NCBI GenBank assembly: GCA_003024175.1
Contig: MDYQ01000024.1
Span: forward strand, 1 to 64,000
From: Planoprotostelium fungivorum
Taxonomy: Eukaryota > Evosea > Variosea > Cavosteliida > Cavosteliaceae
Reading direction: 5' to 3'
DNA: 64,000 nt
Within the stretch, counting starts at the first letter, position 1. The number at the start of each line of letters is the position of its first letter. The position numbers were made by a program, and so were the translations under genes. Of this stretch, positions 22,626 to 34,493 are shown one piece after another. The notes under the pieces are model-generated. The model worked only from the letters and a program-made list of their open reading frames with translations. It ran no database searches and was not told the origin of the DNA.

Positions 22626-23622
22626 ATGGAGAAAGACAACCGAACATTGAGAGCTCTAATGCCATTACCAGACAAAGACTTTGATACGACAGAGACCAGC
22701 GTACCATGGGCTTATCTATCCCAAAGGTTTCCAAATCTGAAGTGGGATTTTGCCACAGAGGTGAGCTGTGCGAACGCATCACAGTGACCGATGGTCTTCC
22801 AGAATGGAGCTGTAGCAGCCTGCGACCAGTTGTTATTGACTGGTGTGATCTTCGGTCAGTTGGGAGCCACACCAGAAGCCAAAGAGAAATACTCTCAGAT
22901 GATATCCAGCGAAGCTGTGAGCACCCCGTCTCATTCATTGTCTAAGTCGCACCACAGTATCAACATCCTATTCGTTATTCCGACATCGACACGGATGCTT
23001 ACGATCTCGTCCTCCTTCCCGGAGGACATGCCAAGGGAATGAGACAAATAATCGAAAATCTCACATTAAGAGAAAAGCTCCTACCTTTATTCCACGGATG
23101 CAGAGGCGATGCACCAAAGAGAGTCGTAGGTGCCATATGTCATGGAGTCGTCACCCTCTGTAGAGTCATCGACCCAAAGTGAACAGACGACACATCCACT
23201 TCATCTTCTAAATGCACGACCAGCACCAAACATTCTGTGCTGTACGATCTGAAGACGACTTCATTACCCAAACACATGGAGAAGATGGCTTATTACATCT
23301 CTGCATGGAAACTCGGAGACTATTATAGAACCTACCCCGAATACGTAGAAGATGAGGTGAATGCATCAACATCATCTGCCGTGATCTGACAACGGATGGC
23401 AGGTTAAGAGGATGTTGAGGTCACCAGACCAATTCATCGTAGGCAGAAATTACATGTTACCTGGAGGTGCTGAGGCTGTCAGTGTCACGAGACTGATTCA
23501 TCGCAGAGAACATCAATGTCGTTGAAGATGGAAACTACATCAGCGCTCGATGGCCCGGCGATGCGGAGAGATTCTCTCAAGTCCTGGGCGATCGATTGGA
23601 TGAGCTATTGAAGAAAAGATAA
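22626..23622 (+). CDS. DJ-1/PfpI (class I glutamine amidotransferase-like) family protein
   Basis: Six exons give a compact protein. YDLVLLPGGHAKGMRQII is the family's PGGHGxxD-like loop and VVGAICHGVVTLCR is the nucleophile elbow with its Cys. The end, VVEDGNYISARWPGDAERFS, matches the ThiJ/PfpI-type terminus. Intron boundaries were set by frame. The last intron (about 23478-23508) is only about 25-31 nt. Members include glyoxalases, chaperones and amidases, so the activity stays open. Probably cytosolic. Confidence 0.82.
23478..23508 (+). other. ultra-short intron in the DJ-1/PfpI gene
   Basis: The unspliced frame ends in a stop within about 20 codons, while the conserved C-terminal block DGNYISARWPGDA lies in another frame. 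The only nearby donor/acceptor pairs give an intron of 31 nt (GTCAGT...GCAGAG) or 25 nt (GTGTCACG...CGCAG). Confidence 0.6.
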
Positions 23623-23734
23623 ATTCTGCCGTTCATTCACACTCTCTCATCATGGTGATCACGACACGCGTATCAAATAGACACGAGTTCAGCGATGATG
23701 CACAGACGTGATCTCCTCCGTTTTTATTGTACAT

Positions 23735-24237
23735 TCACGTCTTCTTCATCTTCCTACACGTAGTGACCTCAAACCCTTCGACAGTACGCTCGACTCTACT
23801 CGTGTTCAGCGTGATAGAAGATAGTTTCTCCCACCTCGACCTCTGATTCTGGAACCACACTTGGATCTGTCTGGAGCTGGTCTTGAATCTCGAGGCCAGT
23901 TGTTCTCTCTCCTCGAAAGATGGATACGGTGACCTCAAATAAAATCGATTGAGTTCTTCCTTCTGCCTCGCCGTGAAGGCCCTGCGAGGTGACTTCTTAC
24001 AATCTGCTGACCATTCGTCAAACGTTTGAGATGCTGGGTAGTCTATATCTCCTCACTCTTCTGCTGCTTGTTGTTCTCCACTGACGGATCATAGAAGAAG
24101 ACTCGTGGTTGGACGGCGGCCCGGTCTGGAAAATTGAAAGGACTTATGATGGAGGATATGTTCATTTGCGGCTGTGTGGGCAAGCGCGGACGAATAGGTA
24201 TGCTGAGGATTGTTACGATATCGTGTCGTCGTCGCAA
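23735..24237 (-). CDS. homeodomain transcription factor
   Basis: A 50-nt intron is removed after NNKQQK; this brings RRAFTARQKEELNRFYLRS into frame with YPSFEEREQLASRFKTSSRQ and IQVWFQNQRSRWEK. That is a nearly complete homeodomain with the recognition-helix signature WFQNQR (Asn51, Arg53). The protein is small (about 150 residues). The start at 24237 is the first in-frame ATG; a second at MNISSIISPF (about 24168) is equally possible. Nuclear DNA-binding role is inferred from the fold. Class (TALE or typical) cannot be set with confidence, but no three-residue TALE loop is seen. Confidence 0.85.
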
Positions 24238-24491
24238 TCTATCAAACGGTTACGGGGACGAACCCCTTTGGATGACACGACCAGGATTAGTAACTGCCAA
24301 CATGTCCTCCATGGTCTGGAGGACCTTTCACTCAGCGACCTCTCTTCGAGATTTTCGCCTCAATACGTGCCTGCGTCTTCCCACGGAAGAAAAGGAGATG
24401 CGAAAGATATTACACCACACCGCGACAGCTTCTCGTCTCTTAATCGATTCTAAAATCATCGAACGTTTATGGCAAGCTCTTTGCAACACGT

Positions 24492-27400
24492 CTAATGGTA
24501 TCTCCTGCTGTCTCCTCCTCCCTTGAGAGGTTGCCTCTCTGATGTGACGGCTCTGTATTGCTTCCTCTCGATCGAAAGAATGCAAGGTGGCAGGAAGAAG
24601 CAAGTCAACACCACGATGACGTGGACGATCACGATGCCCATGAAGCACGATTTGTACCTGTCTCGTTCGATCCTCCATCTACAACGTTGTAGATCGCACC
24701 TGCCATAGATATCACCGGACAAGATGATGAGAGCGATGAGAATGGTCCAAGTGCCGAGCTCAGTCAGCAACTTGCATAGAAACACCCAAGTTCTCTTGTA
24801 CGGACGATTCCACACCAGCAGCATCACCCACCATGTCTGAAAGGCCAAGAGGCAGGGTAGCTGTCATAGACATGTCAGATGCGTACGAAACGGGGTATCC
24901 AGACGTACCTGCCACTGGATGTTGGTCGAGAGGAGAACGACGATGAGAATCCAGATGAAATTTCGCGTGATCAATTCGTCGATGGTGAATAGGAGATAAT
25001 CAGGCTTGAGGTGATTGAACAGACAGCCGTACTCTTCTTGCACCTGGAAGAGTCAGTGGGCACGAATATTCGTGTCACCACACCTGCTCCCGGTGTACCG
25101 TCTTGACGAGGGGGTCCAAGGCGACGTGGGATCTCGTCTCATCTACAACGAGTCAATCCTCGTCCATAGGTGTCGTGACGTCATCACACGTCATCACTGA
25201 CCGTTGTCCGTTTGCGGAAGCTCAGATTGTATGGCTTTGAACAATCGATAAGGTATGTTCAATTTCTTCGCATCCAATACAGTCAGAGTCTTCAAGTCTG
25301 CCGCCGTGTTGTACCAGTTACCCTGGTGACCGGTCACGTGACCACACATCCATCTACAACTCACCTTCAACATGGAAACGATGAATCTCGTATCCTCCAC
25401 AGGATGATCGATTCTTCTGGCTGCCCTGGCGACCAACTGTACACGTCATTTGAAATCTCCGCGAGATCTCTCACCTGATCGACCGGTGTATCCATCTCAC
25501 TCTTTTCGTTGTTGTTGACCTCCGACGCCAGAGAGGTCCTGCTGTTGTTGCGCGTCAAGTTGGGCGTGACGTCGTTGCCATGGAGATTGCACAGAGCTAC
25601 GGGTGTTAATCTCTCTAAGACGAAGGAGAGAGCGTGAGACCAAGGAGAGAAGAAGAAATCGAACGAGAGGTGCAAGTAACGCTTCCAAGTCGTCTTAATT
25701 TGCTCCTCCTGGGGTCGTCAGCGTTGTAGATGGAGATTTTCGGGAAATTTCTCACCGGGGCGTAGTGCATGTCTTCACGGATGAACGGCTCGTGCTGTTT
25801 GATGACCCTCCACAATCGATAGACCCAGTATGCCAACGCAATCTGTCGACACGTCGACAAGGTGTCACATTTACACGTCATCTCACCATGCAAGCGATGC
25901 CGGACAGTGTAGACACCCAGGTGTACCATTTCGGACAATCTTGACATTCAAATTGTCCGATTCTCAATACGACAGAGACCAACAGCAGCATGTGGAACCA
26001 TATAAACAATTGTAGTGTGTTACCCTGCAGAGTGAATTTCGTTGTCGTGTGACCCCCTCACCTTTGTTCTGGCGCTGGTCGGTGTGACCCAGATGATGCA
26101 GGCGATGACGAATAGAGCTATTTTGGGCATGAAAGACATCGACTCGATGTAGATGATCTCGCTGAGACCCAGGGCCATCTTGAAATCCGCCAAAAAGAGG
26201 GAGAAATAATGGAAGGGAATGTAACTGATCTCTTGGAGTGGCCCGTTGTAGAGGAGTAGAACGAAGGACTGGAAGTAGACCGTGGAGAACTACCGCGGGT
26301 GAGACGAAATTTCGATGAAATCTCACGTGGATGCCGGGTGATAGGAATCCGTTGGCATATGCGAACGGGGTGAAACCTCTTAAGAGGAGACAGAAGAGGG
26401 CGATTAAGAACATGAAGGCCCACACAGTCATGACTATGTAGTTCATCAACGTCAGGGAGGAGTCCAAGGGTAGGCGTACACCTGTTACGTATCATTACGG
26501 TTGTAGATGGAAGGTACACTGACGTATGGAGCAATCGTCTCCGGACCACAGGGGAACGCAAGCGCAAGTTCCGTTCTGCGTGCATTGACCGTTGGCGTTA
26601 CTGGATGGAATTGAGTGAAAATTCATCGAAATCTCGTCGAAATCTCACCAGACGATCTTGGCGTCACACGTGGAACAATCTGATCCCGAGAAGCCCTGAC
26701 AAAAAGATGAACAAAAATGAACAAAAATGAACAAAGTCAGCTGCATGATGTGTCACATTCGATTTCAACTCACTTTCTCACAGATGCACCTCCCATTCTT
26801 ATCATTGTTATCACACACTCCGTGTCCGTGCGGTGAACACAAGACCAACGAATCACACTGATCACAAGTGTCTCCATCCTACAATCACGTCAACTCCACC
26901 CGAACGAAACATCTCACCCAGCCTTGGACGCAGTCGCAACGTCTATTCCCACCCTGGCTCCTGCATTTTCCGTGGCCGTGACAGTAGCTGTCTTCACATG
27001 CAGAACAATCTTCACCGATGAAACCTGGGCTGCAGACACATGAATTGTTCACACACTTCCCCTGGCCATCGTAACAGTTCCTCGGGCAATACGGTCTCTC
27101 TGTGTTGCGTCACGTCAAACTACAACCCGCCGGACCCACCCGGACCGGAGTGGTAGTACATGGAGAGCCAGTTGGAATATTCTTCTTGGATGACCCACGA
27201 GTTGATGAGGTGACCCGTCTCGTTGTAGATGGACACGTTCTGCTCCGTTTGGAAGACGATGGTGCGTGAATTTGCGTCGTAGGCCATGTTCAATTGCGTG
27301 GATTCCGGGAAAACTCCGAGAATATCCGATGCACCCGATGTGTTCATCCTCATGATCACCGTCTGATTCGAACCGTTGTAAGGTTGGTATGTGGCTGGTT

Positions 27401-28477
27401 GTAGTGAGACCAATGGAGGTCACGTGACCCACCGATGAAGAAGGAGCCGTCATCGTATGGCTGTGATGCCATGGCTTGTGGATTCATCACGCTATAAGAA
27501 GAGGGAGGTGGTGCGTAAAATTCGGTTGCGTTGACAATGACTAGACCCGCGTTCTGGAGACGGTGAGATAGGGAAATTTCATCGACATTTTGGTGACACG
27601 GGACGGTTCATGTTTCGATGGACGATAATGACGGGATGTGATGCATCGATGCGATCGTGATGATGAAGAGGACGATCACCTCTTCTAAGAAGGTGTACAT
27701 CATCGTATCAGGATCGAAATAAGATCCTAAGACGTTCGGTGTCATGCCCGCTCCGGTTGGCATGGTGAATTGGGAAAAGTAGGTGGAAGAACAAGAGAAA
27801 GAGGTCTGAAAGGCTGTGCCATCATGAGTAGATGATAGATGATGAGTCGATGGACTCGATTCGAAGAGGAAACCCACATGAAAATTGAGAGAGGGGCACA
27901 GAATGCAAACGGATGCGATTGGGATATATGATGTAAGTCGAGATGATGAGTGTCTCGTTGACTTCGAAGACCGATAAGACGTCGTCCTTGTGATGAGTCG
28001 GTGGATCGAAATGACGTTAACATGAGAGATCTCACGCGAGCCAGATAATTTTCGGAGAAGTGACAGTAACTCTCGGGGGCACCACTTGTATTGGTTCGAA
28101 TACCTGAATTGATGAGTCGATGATTCCATCGGTGGTCGATGCCTTACCCTTCAGGAGGTTGCTGTTGTTCTCACTATCTCTTCCCAGTGCGAAACCCATC
28201 AGCATCGAATCACTGAACGTGATCGTTTGGAAAGTTTGTTTTCGAGGGGCGACGGCTGTTGATGGATCAATCGATTTCAATCGTTGGGTGATTCCTCACG
28301 ATCGTCTTTGTGAGACAAATCTTTGACGAGAATCACAGTGTTGGTCTTCGATGAAGTTAGCGTTCGATATCCAAATGGTTGCTTTCCGTTGTCGGCCAGA
28401 AAATAGACACGGTTATATGCCGTTGCGACAGACGCTAATACGAGCCATATCGATAACAGTGCGACTAATCTGCTCAT
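24492..28477 (-). CDS. EGF-repeat, multipass transmembrane protein of unknown family
   Basis: The signal peptide is [21 protein letters not shown] large extracellular part is rich in NxS/T sites ([24 protein letters not shown]) and may form a beta-propeller-like domain. Four EGF-like units follow (about 26520-27110): [38 protein letters not shown] and [12 protein letters not shown]. After them come at least six hydrophobic spans, including [59 protein letters not shown] and [17 protein letters not shown]. The C-terminus is short and charged. The layout suggests a surface receptor or adhesion protein. An intron at 24658-24699 carries the full 18-bp palindrome. Confidence 0.75.
24658..24699 (-). 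repeat. 42-nt intron with the full 18-bp palindrome
   Basis: GTGCG is followed by ATCTACAACGTTGTAGAT and the intron ends GAACGAGACAG. Splicing keeps the membrane-span reading frame ([14 protein letters not shown]). Confidence 0.85.
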
Positions 28478-28638
28478 GATGTAGACATCGATGTTCTGGC
28501 TGTGTGTGATCTCTCTTTTCGCAAGAAATTCCCTCTACAGGGCGAATTTTTACAATTATCTAACAGCAATTTTAAGTGAAATAATAGTGAACGGCGACCA
28601 TCACGAAGAGAAAGAGAATAGAAGTTGATTTATACACA

Positions 28639-29520
28639 TCATTGCAGAGAGACCTTGACAACCTGAGGCACATCCACTTGTTGGATTCCCAATGCTTCGT
28701 TGTCGTTGCGATCTCCCCAGTAGGACGTAGCCGTGTTCGACCACAGGGCAGAATGTGCGAGGAACATGAAAGCCAAGAAGTGGTTTCCAGCCTCTAAGAA
28801 CTTGTAACCCTGCTCTCTCTGTTGCTCCTGGCTGACTCTCTCCACTGTCCATCCATCTTCTCCCAGTATCTTCTTGTACTCTCCGAACAGCTGGTTCTGT
28901 GTGACCACGGCGTCCGATACTCTCAAAGGGCGGTAGCTCAGTCCCTCGGGCTTACGAAGGATAGACACAACAGCTCTTCCCACACCGTCGACTGTCGTGA
29001 CAGAGCTCTTCTCATCTCCAGTGCCGATGATGTTGACCTTCTTCTCCTTCGCGTTGATTCCGAGGAAGGCCTTGGTGAGACCCCAATCGAAGAAAGCACC
29101 GGTGTACAGGATGATGTATGGTAGTCCCTTGGACTTGGCTCTCTCCACGGCAGCGGCCTTCAGATTCCATTGAGTGGCTTGCGAGAGAGATTGACCGAGG
29201 GGGGTAGAGTGGTCGCAGCCAAATTCGGAACCAACGAAGAGCTTGACGCCAGCCTCCGCCGCGGCGTCGATGAGGTTGTCTTGTAAGGGACCGGGGGCGA
29301 TGGTAGATACGACAGCGTCTTGTCCTCTCAGTGATTCGGCCAGGCTCGATTTGTCCGAAAAGTCGACAGTGGCAACGCGGGCTCCCTCGAGAGAGGTGAT
29401 CTTACCACCCGCTCGAGTGAGGACAGTCACTGAGAAGTCTTTGGCCTCTAACAATTGCCCCAGGATGGGTGCTCCGATGTTGCCGCTGGCTCCAGCGATG
29501 GCGACGTTCTTGATGGACAT
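28639..29520 (-). CDS. NmrA-like NAD(P)-binding (isoflavone-reductase-like) protein
   Basis: This is an intronless reading frame of 293 residues. It opens MSIKNVAIAGASGNIGAPIL with a GxSGxxG dinucleotide-binding loop, followed by TVLTRAGGKITSLEG and AVVSTIAPGPLQDNLIDAAA. ERAKSKGLPYIILYTGAFFD is the usual NmrA/PCBER segment. Such atypical short-chain dehydrogenases act either as NADPH-dependent reductases or as redox-sensing regulators without a catalytic Tyr. The lack of introns is unusual here and could indicate retroposition or transfer. Start chosen at the first Met before the Rossmann strand. Confidence 0.9.
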   Translation of the reverse strand: MSIKNVAIAGASGNIGAPILGQLLEAKDFSVTVLTRAGGKITSLEGARVATVDFSDKSSLAESLRGQDAVVSTIAPGPLQDNLIDAAAEAGVKLFVGSEFGCDHSTPLGQSLSQATQWNLKAAAVERAKSKGLPYIILYTGAFFDWGLTKAFLGINAKEKKVNIIGTGDEKSSVTTVDGVGRAVVSILRKPEGLSYRPLRVSDAVVTQNQLFGEYKKILGEDGWTVERVSQEQQREQGYKFLEAGNHFLAFMFLAHSALWSNTATSYWGDRNDNEALGIQQVDVPQVVKVSLQ

Positions 29521-29845
29521 GATTGAATGAATAGGTTGTTGGTTTGTGTCGGTGAAAATAGTGAGGTGAGATCCATCCAAACGGTAGTAGACCGTCGCAG
29601 GAGTTCTTACCACAAGCTGCTGCGGTAACGAACGCAAATTACCGGGCTTGTAGGAAGTTTCCTACACCGGGAACGTTCAGTTGCCGATCGGGTGATGTCG
29701 CAATCAAGCCAAGATGTCGCCATCACAATGAACTCGGTCGAGATATCGTACCTCGTAGGCGTAGGATGTAAGAGATATTGCATGGGTTTAAGATTACAGC
29801 ACCCAATATACATCGATAGTCATCTACAATCAAACTGCTGTGCCA

Positions 29846-29877
29846 ACCCAATTCAACTTGAAATTTGGGATCGATTG
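29846..29877 (+). promoter_or_regulatory. conserved upstream element of the AT-hook paralogue pair (copy 1)
   Basis: ACCCAATTCAACTTGAA followed by TTTGGGAT lies 78 bp before the start at 29924. A near-identical block lies 87 bp before the paralogous start at 31533. The coding sequences are far more diverged than this block, so it is a candidate promoter element. Confidence 0.5.
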
Positions 29878-29923
29878 GGCTGATGAGTATTCGTGCACTT
29901 TGTCACATATCCAAGAGACCACT

Positions 29924-31043
29924 ATGGATAACGCACTCGTAGTTCAAATGATGACTGCCATGGGAGAAGGATTTCGAGTACAGATCGCAGATCTGCACCA
30001 GAAGAACTACAAGCTCACCGAGGATCTAACGAAACTTCAAAAAGAATGCGACGAGCTTCGATCGACCACAAAGCCTGACGATGCGACCACCACTAAGAAC
30101 CAGCACCTAAGAGGACAACTGGAGTCATTGAGAGAGCAGATCAAGAATCTGAGACATCAATTAGAGGAAAAGAAGAGGAGGGGAAAGAAGAGGGGTCTCG
30201 GTAGACCCAGAAAGGAGTTAGACAGCGACAGTGACGTCCAAAGTGATGTCTACAGCGATAGCGACGAAGATGACGTAGAGGAGGAGAGCGAGGAGGATAG
30301 ATCAGATAGAGTTTGCCAAGGAGCAGATACCCCACCCAAGAAAACAAGATCGACGACCGCACCAGGAAGTCAAGAGCGGATGACGAGAAGGAGCAGCCTC
30401 AACCGACAAGTGGTCTCCCTCGTGGAAGACGATGGCCGCGATGATGAGGCGTTAGATAGAGATGAAGTCGATGAGGAGATCTATCTCGATCCCACTGTCC
30501 GTCCAGTAGATTTCTTCGCCAACTTCAAATTTCCAACCGAGAGTGAGGTGACGCGTTCACCATCTTCGCTGACTTCTACAGGTGCTCGTTCTGCACGTCC
30601 AGAATCGAACGGTCACAAGAGGAGAGAGAACCTCACGTGGAACTACCTCGTCAATAAGGGTATCATCCAACCTCGCACACCACAACAGAAACCCACTCCC
30701 CTCTTCTGTCGCTTTCTCACACGAGATGACAAGCCAGAGAATCTTATCATGTGGTTGCAGGGAGGTGAGAAGTGGAAGTTGGGAAGTTGGATGGACAAGA
30801 AGGTGACTGAGCCCAAGGAGGTGATAAACCTGTTGCATGTTTGCAACTGACGTTTCGTAGAGAATGGGTGCGGTGATGAGGGAACAGGCGAAACGATTAA
30901 ATGAGGTCAAGATCGAATACGAGTGCTTGTGGCAACACCTGTCTATTTGCTATGAGGGTAATGTGAAGAATCTCTCTGAGATCCAGGCCCTCCTTGTAGA
31001 CAAGTCTTTGGGCGATAGATCTGTGTCGTCTACACCCAAATAA
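29924..31043 (+). CDS. AT-hook / coiled-coil nuclear protein, paralogue 1
   Basis: Order of parts: an N-terminal helix (MDNALVVQMMTAMGEGF), a coiled coil (about residues 20-95), a basic AT-hook KKRGLGRPRKEL, an acidic Asp/Glu/Ser run, then a conserved C-domain: DPTVRPVDFFANFKFPTE, GIIQPRTPQQKPTPLFCRFL, NLIMWLQGGEKWKLGSWMDK and NLSEIQALLVD. Two introns interrupt the C-domain. The AT-hook suggests minor-groove DNA binding. I do not recognise the C-domain as a named family. A paralogue lies at 31533-32511 and a relic at 31212-31280. Confidence 0.8.
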
Positions 31044-31211
31044 ACGTCTAAACAGAATCGACTCTTCGATGGTGGTGAAAAATTGCCTGCTAGTGCATCG
31101 TGATCAGATGATGATTCTCAGAAACCCGAAAAAGAAGCTTTTTTACAACTAACCGCGTGTTGTTGCAATATCCAGCTGGCGTTCGTGGACTCGCAAACAC
31201 ATAAGACAGCG

Positions 31212-31280
31212 ATGGACGATGCATCGCTCGGTAAGATGATGCGCCTGATGGAAAAGGGATTTCAGAGCGACCTCCATTGT
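31212..31280 (+). pseudogene. truncated relic of a third AT-hook family copy
   Basis: The frame MDDASLGKMMRLMEKGFQSD matches the N-terminal helix of both flanking paralogues (compare MDDAAFGQMMRVMGQGY) and then stops with no coiled coil, AT-hook or C-domain after it. This marks an old tandem duplication that decayed. Confidence 0.65.
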
Positions 31281-31445
31281 AATAGACGGGGCTCAATCCT
31301 AAAGACAAATGTTTCGTTATGATTCGCCTCTCCTCTTTCAGATGTTAACACCCTGCTAAATATGATCTCGTCTCAAGCCTTCTGTTTGAATTGATGATAC
31401 ATACAAGAAGGTACATTTACAACCAAACTTGAACTGTGCTCACCG

Positions 31446-31480
31446 ACCCAATTCAACTTGAACTTTGGGTCGGATGGGTC
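31446..31480 (+). promoter_or_regulatory. conserved upstream element of the AT-hook paralogue pair (copy 2)
   Basis: ACCCAATTCAACTTGAA is followed by CTTTGGGT, nearly identical to 29846-29877 and at a similar distance from the start codon. The relic copy at 31212 lacks it. Confidence 0.5.
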
Positions 31481-31532
31481 CTCATTGGGTTGAAGGTGTT
31501 CTCGTTCTCTTCTTCATAAACAAGAAGCCACC

Positions 31533-32511
31533 ATGGACGACGCAGCCTTCGGTCAGATGATGAGGGTGATGGGGCAAGGATACCAACAAAAGTACGAAAC
31601 ATTGCAAGAAGAACACAACAAACTTCAGAGAGACTTCCATGAATACAAAGAGAAGATGAACCAAATCATCGAGACACTCTCCATCGAGAATAGAAAACTC
31701 AAGGAGCCACCGATCAAAACAGAACATAAGTCTAATGGAAAGAAAGGCCCCGGCAGACCCAGGAAAGAAGTCAAGATCAGCGATGTTGAGGAAGAGGAAG
31801 AGGACAGCGAAGAGGATGCAGAAGAGACGACCAACACCCCACGCAAGAGAACTCGATCGACCACCCTTGAAGAACAGCAGAGGAGAAAGAGTATTCCTCC
31901 AAAATATAGTAGTGAAGATGATGACAACGATCAACAGCATGTGGACGATAGCGAGGTCATAGAGATCGGTCTCACAGTCCGACCCGAAGATTTCTTCGCA
32001 GATTATAAAGTCCCTACTGAGGGTAAGATGAGACGACACCTCATCATCTGACAATCATCTCCACAGACGCTCGTAACGTAAGGCCGAAGGCGAACAAGTT
32101 CAAGAAGAGAGCAGACCTACACTGGGATTTTTTCGTCAACAACAACGTCATCCAACCTCGCACATTACAAAACAAGCCCACTCCCCTCTTCTGTCGCTTC
32201 ACAACTGGATTTACTGAGCCACAGAATCTAGTCATGTGGCTGCAGCAGGGAGAACAGAGAGAGTGGAAGCTTGGAAGTTGGATGGACAAACGAGTCGGAG
32301 ACCCCAAACAGGTGAGAATCGAGTTTTTCGCGTCCATCATCACAGACTGATCTCTTCACAGAGATTGGACGTCGTGATGCTGCATCAGGCGGAACAGATG
32401 GGTGTGTCCCACATACAAGTGAAGGTGTGGGAGTACCTGTCTATCTTCGACAAAGAGGGCAAGCTCAAGAACCTATCAGAGATCCAAGCCGAATTGGTTG
32501 ACCCCAAATAA
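31533..32511 (+). CDS. AT-hook / coiled-coil nuclear protein, paralogue 2
   Basis: Same layout as the upstream paralogue: MDDAAFGQMMRVMGQGY, coiled coil, AT-hook KKGPGRPRKEV, acidic stretch, then GLTVRPEDFFADYKVPTE, NNVIQPRTLQNKPTPLFCRF, NLVMWLQQGEQREWKLGSWM and NLSEIQAELVDPK. Two introns sit at the same places as in paralogue 1. The stop overlaps an AATAAA and lies 18 bp from the stop of the convergent oxidoreductase gene. Confidence 0.8.
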
Positions 32512-32529
32512 AATGTATTTCCTTCTCCT

Positions 32530-34092
32530 TTATTTCGCGGCGGGTGGCTCGCAGTTGATCATCTCATCGGGTTGCTTTCCCTTCTTAAACTGTCTGACCT
32601 GCACGGCGACAGCGTGCTTTCTGCTCTCTAGAGGCTCCAACTTTACGGTCTCTCCCGTCTCGATGGACTTCTTGATGGCCAAGATGACACGAACGTCTCT
32701 GACTCCTTCGTCTCCGTCTGGCTCAGGATCTACACCGTCGATGATGCACTGAGAGAAATAATCTGTTTCGCCGGCGAAATGGTCGACCTGTAGGAGTTGT
32801 AGATGGAGAATAAAATAGAATAAACGACGGTCACCTCGGGGAAGTTGTGCGTCTTCTCTTCTCCTTCGATCTTTGTCTTGTAGCTGATCTATTGAAATGT
32901 CATGGGAATTTCATCGTAAGAAATCTCACCGCTTTTCCCGCGCTCCAGCTGAAGGATGGCTTCGCCTCGAGCTCACCGCGAGTACCTATTTTCACGATCA
33001 CTCGTCTACAACGTTGTAGATGAAACTCACCCAAAACCAGATATTGGTTCACCGCCGCTCCACTGTAGCTGGTCAGGAAATTGGCCACCCTCTCTCCTGG
33101 AAATTTCATGGAAACCGTAACGACATCATCGTGGTCCAGATCTCTACCGGGGGTCTGTATCGAATTACGATACTGTCCATCTACAACCAGCCACCTTGAA
33201 TCCCTTGGCAGATACTTCTAGAGGCTCCATACCGAAGAGGTTTCTCACGGCGTTGATCTGATAAGTGCCCATGTCTGGAATCGGTCCCGCGTCGAAGCCG
33301 TTCTGAAGGAAAGTTTAAAATGAAATAAATGTTTAAATCGTTCACTTTGGCTCGGTGGTTGTTCTCCTTCAGGGGCTGAGAGAAGGTGGAGGTGAAGATC
33401 CTGGGGTCTCCCAACTCTCCCTGAGATTTCGTGTTACGTTATGTGGGTACGTAAGAGGCGTACCTGGCGTACACGGTTGAAGGCTTCGACTGTGCCTGGC
33501 TCACAGTGTAGACGGTAGGCTACCATCAGTTTGGCGCCAGATTTCTTCGAGGCGTTGTTGATCGCAATGCAATCTTCCTCGGTCACCTGATATGACGTCA
33601 GAACATCACGACTGCATGGAGATGGAACTCACCTCCATGGGTTTCTCCAAGAGAACGTGATATCTGAGAGGGGATGAGTGGGTGATGGACAGGTGCATTT
33701 TTAATCACCCCGCCTCTAATGCTGGCTCAGCGAATTTTCTGTGGAGCCAGTTGGGCGTGGCGACGTATACAGCGTCGAATCCTCCTTCCTTCAAAAGTTT
33801 GGGGAAATCATCATAGCTGTAGCTCTTCAAGTTGTACATCTTGGCCAATTTGTCAGCCTTCTCTGGATCTCCTGAAACGGATGAGTGAGTCATTCGAATG
33901 GATGAGAATGGAAGGTACCTGTGACGAGGACAGTCATCTCAGAGTTGGTTGTCTGAGCGACTCCGGGCATGAAAGCTCTCTGAGAGATGTCTCCTCCTCC
34001 TACTACTGCATATCGTACCTGACTTGTTCAATCGCGATGCTAAAACCTTGTCGATCTACCTTGGATCCTTTCTGAACGTTGATGGCTGGCAT
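32530..34092 (-). CDS. Gfo/Idh/MocA-family NAD(P)-dependent oxidoreductase
   Basis: Exon 1 encodes MPAINVQKGSK and is spliced to VRYAVVGGGDISQRAFMPG, a Rossmann GxGxxxx loop. Then come GFDAVYVATPNWLHRKF and YHVLLEKPMEVTEEDC, the family's EKP motif. The C-domain has GPIPDMGTYQINAVRNLFGM, where family members place the catalytic-site Asp/Tyr, and an alpha/beta sheet region. About nine introns are present; 32986-33030 contains CTACAACGTTGTAGA. The family reduces or epimerises sugars and inositols; substrate unknown. Confidence 0.9.
32986..33030 (-). repeat. 45-nt intron with a CTACAACGTTGTAG palindrome
   Basis: The intron starts GTGAGTTTCATCTACAACG and ends AAAATAG. Splicing joins NQYLVLG to TRGELEAKPS in the oxidoreductase gene. 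Confidence 0.85.
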
Positions 34093-34493
34093 GCTTACGT
34101 GCGTGTGTTCGTGTGGTGTGCCATCTTCGCAGATCGTCACGTGCGGCACGGTGTGTCGATTTCTGTGATTTCTCGATTGACGTCATTTACGCAAACACGT
34201 AAGATGCTCCGTTCTGGAGATGGTGTCACAGGATCTCCACATCAGACCATGAAGTGAGAGGCTCTCATTCCAGCGATAACCTCCTATCCATCTCTCATCG
34301 TAGCGTCATATGAAGCACGCACATCATGTCGTCAGCATCGCTATATGACGCCGGCGTTTCTGCGGACGTTGAGATCTGTGATCAGAGGAGGCTTGTACGC
34401 ATCAGGGACCTAAACCATCTGCTTTGTAGATTTAACTGGAATCGATGAGAAGAAGATGAGAATGTTTTAGCGGTGATCTGAGATAGGTCCTGA

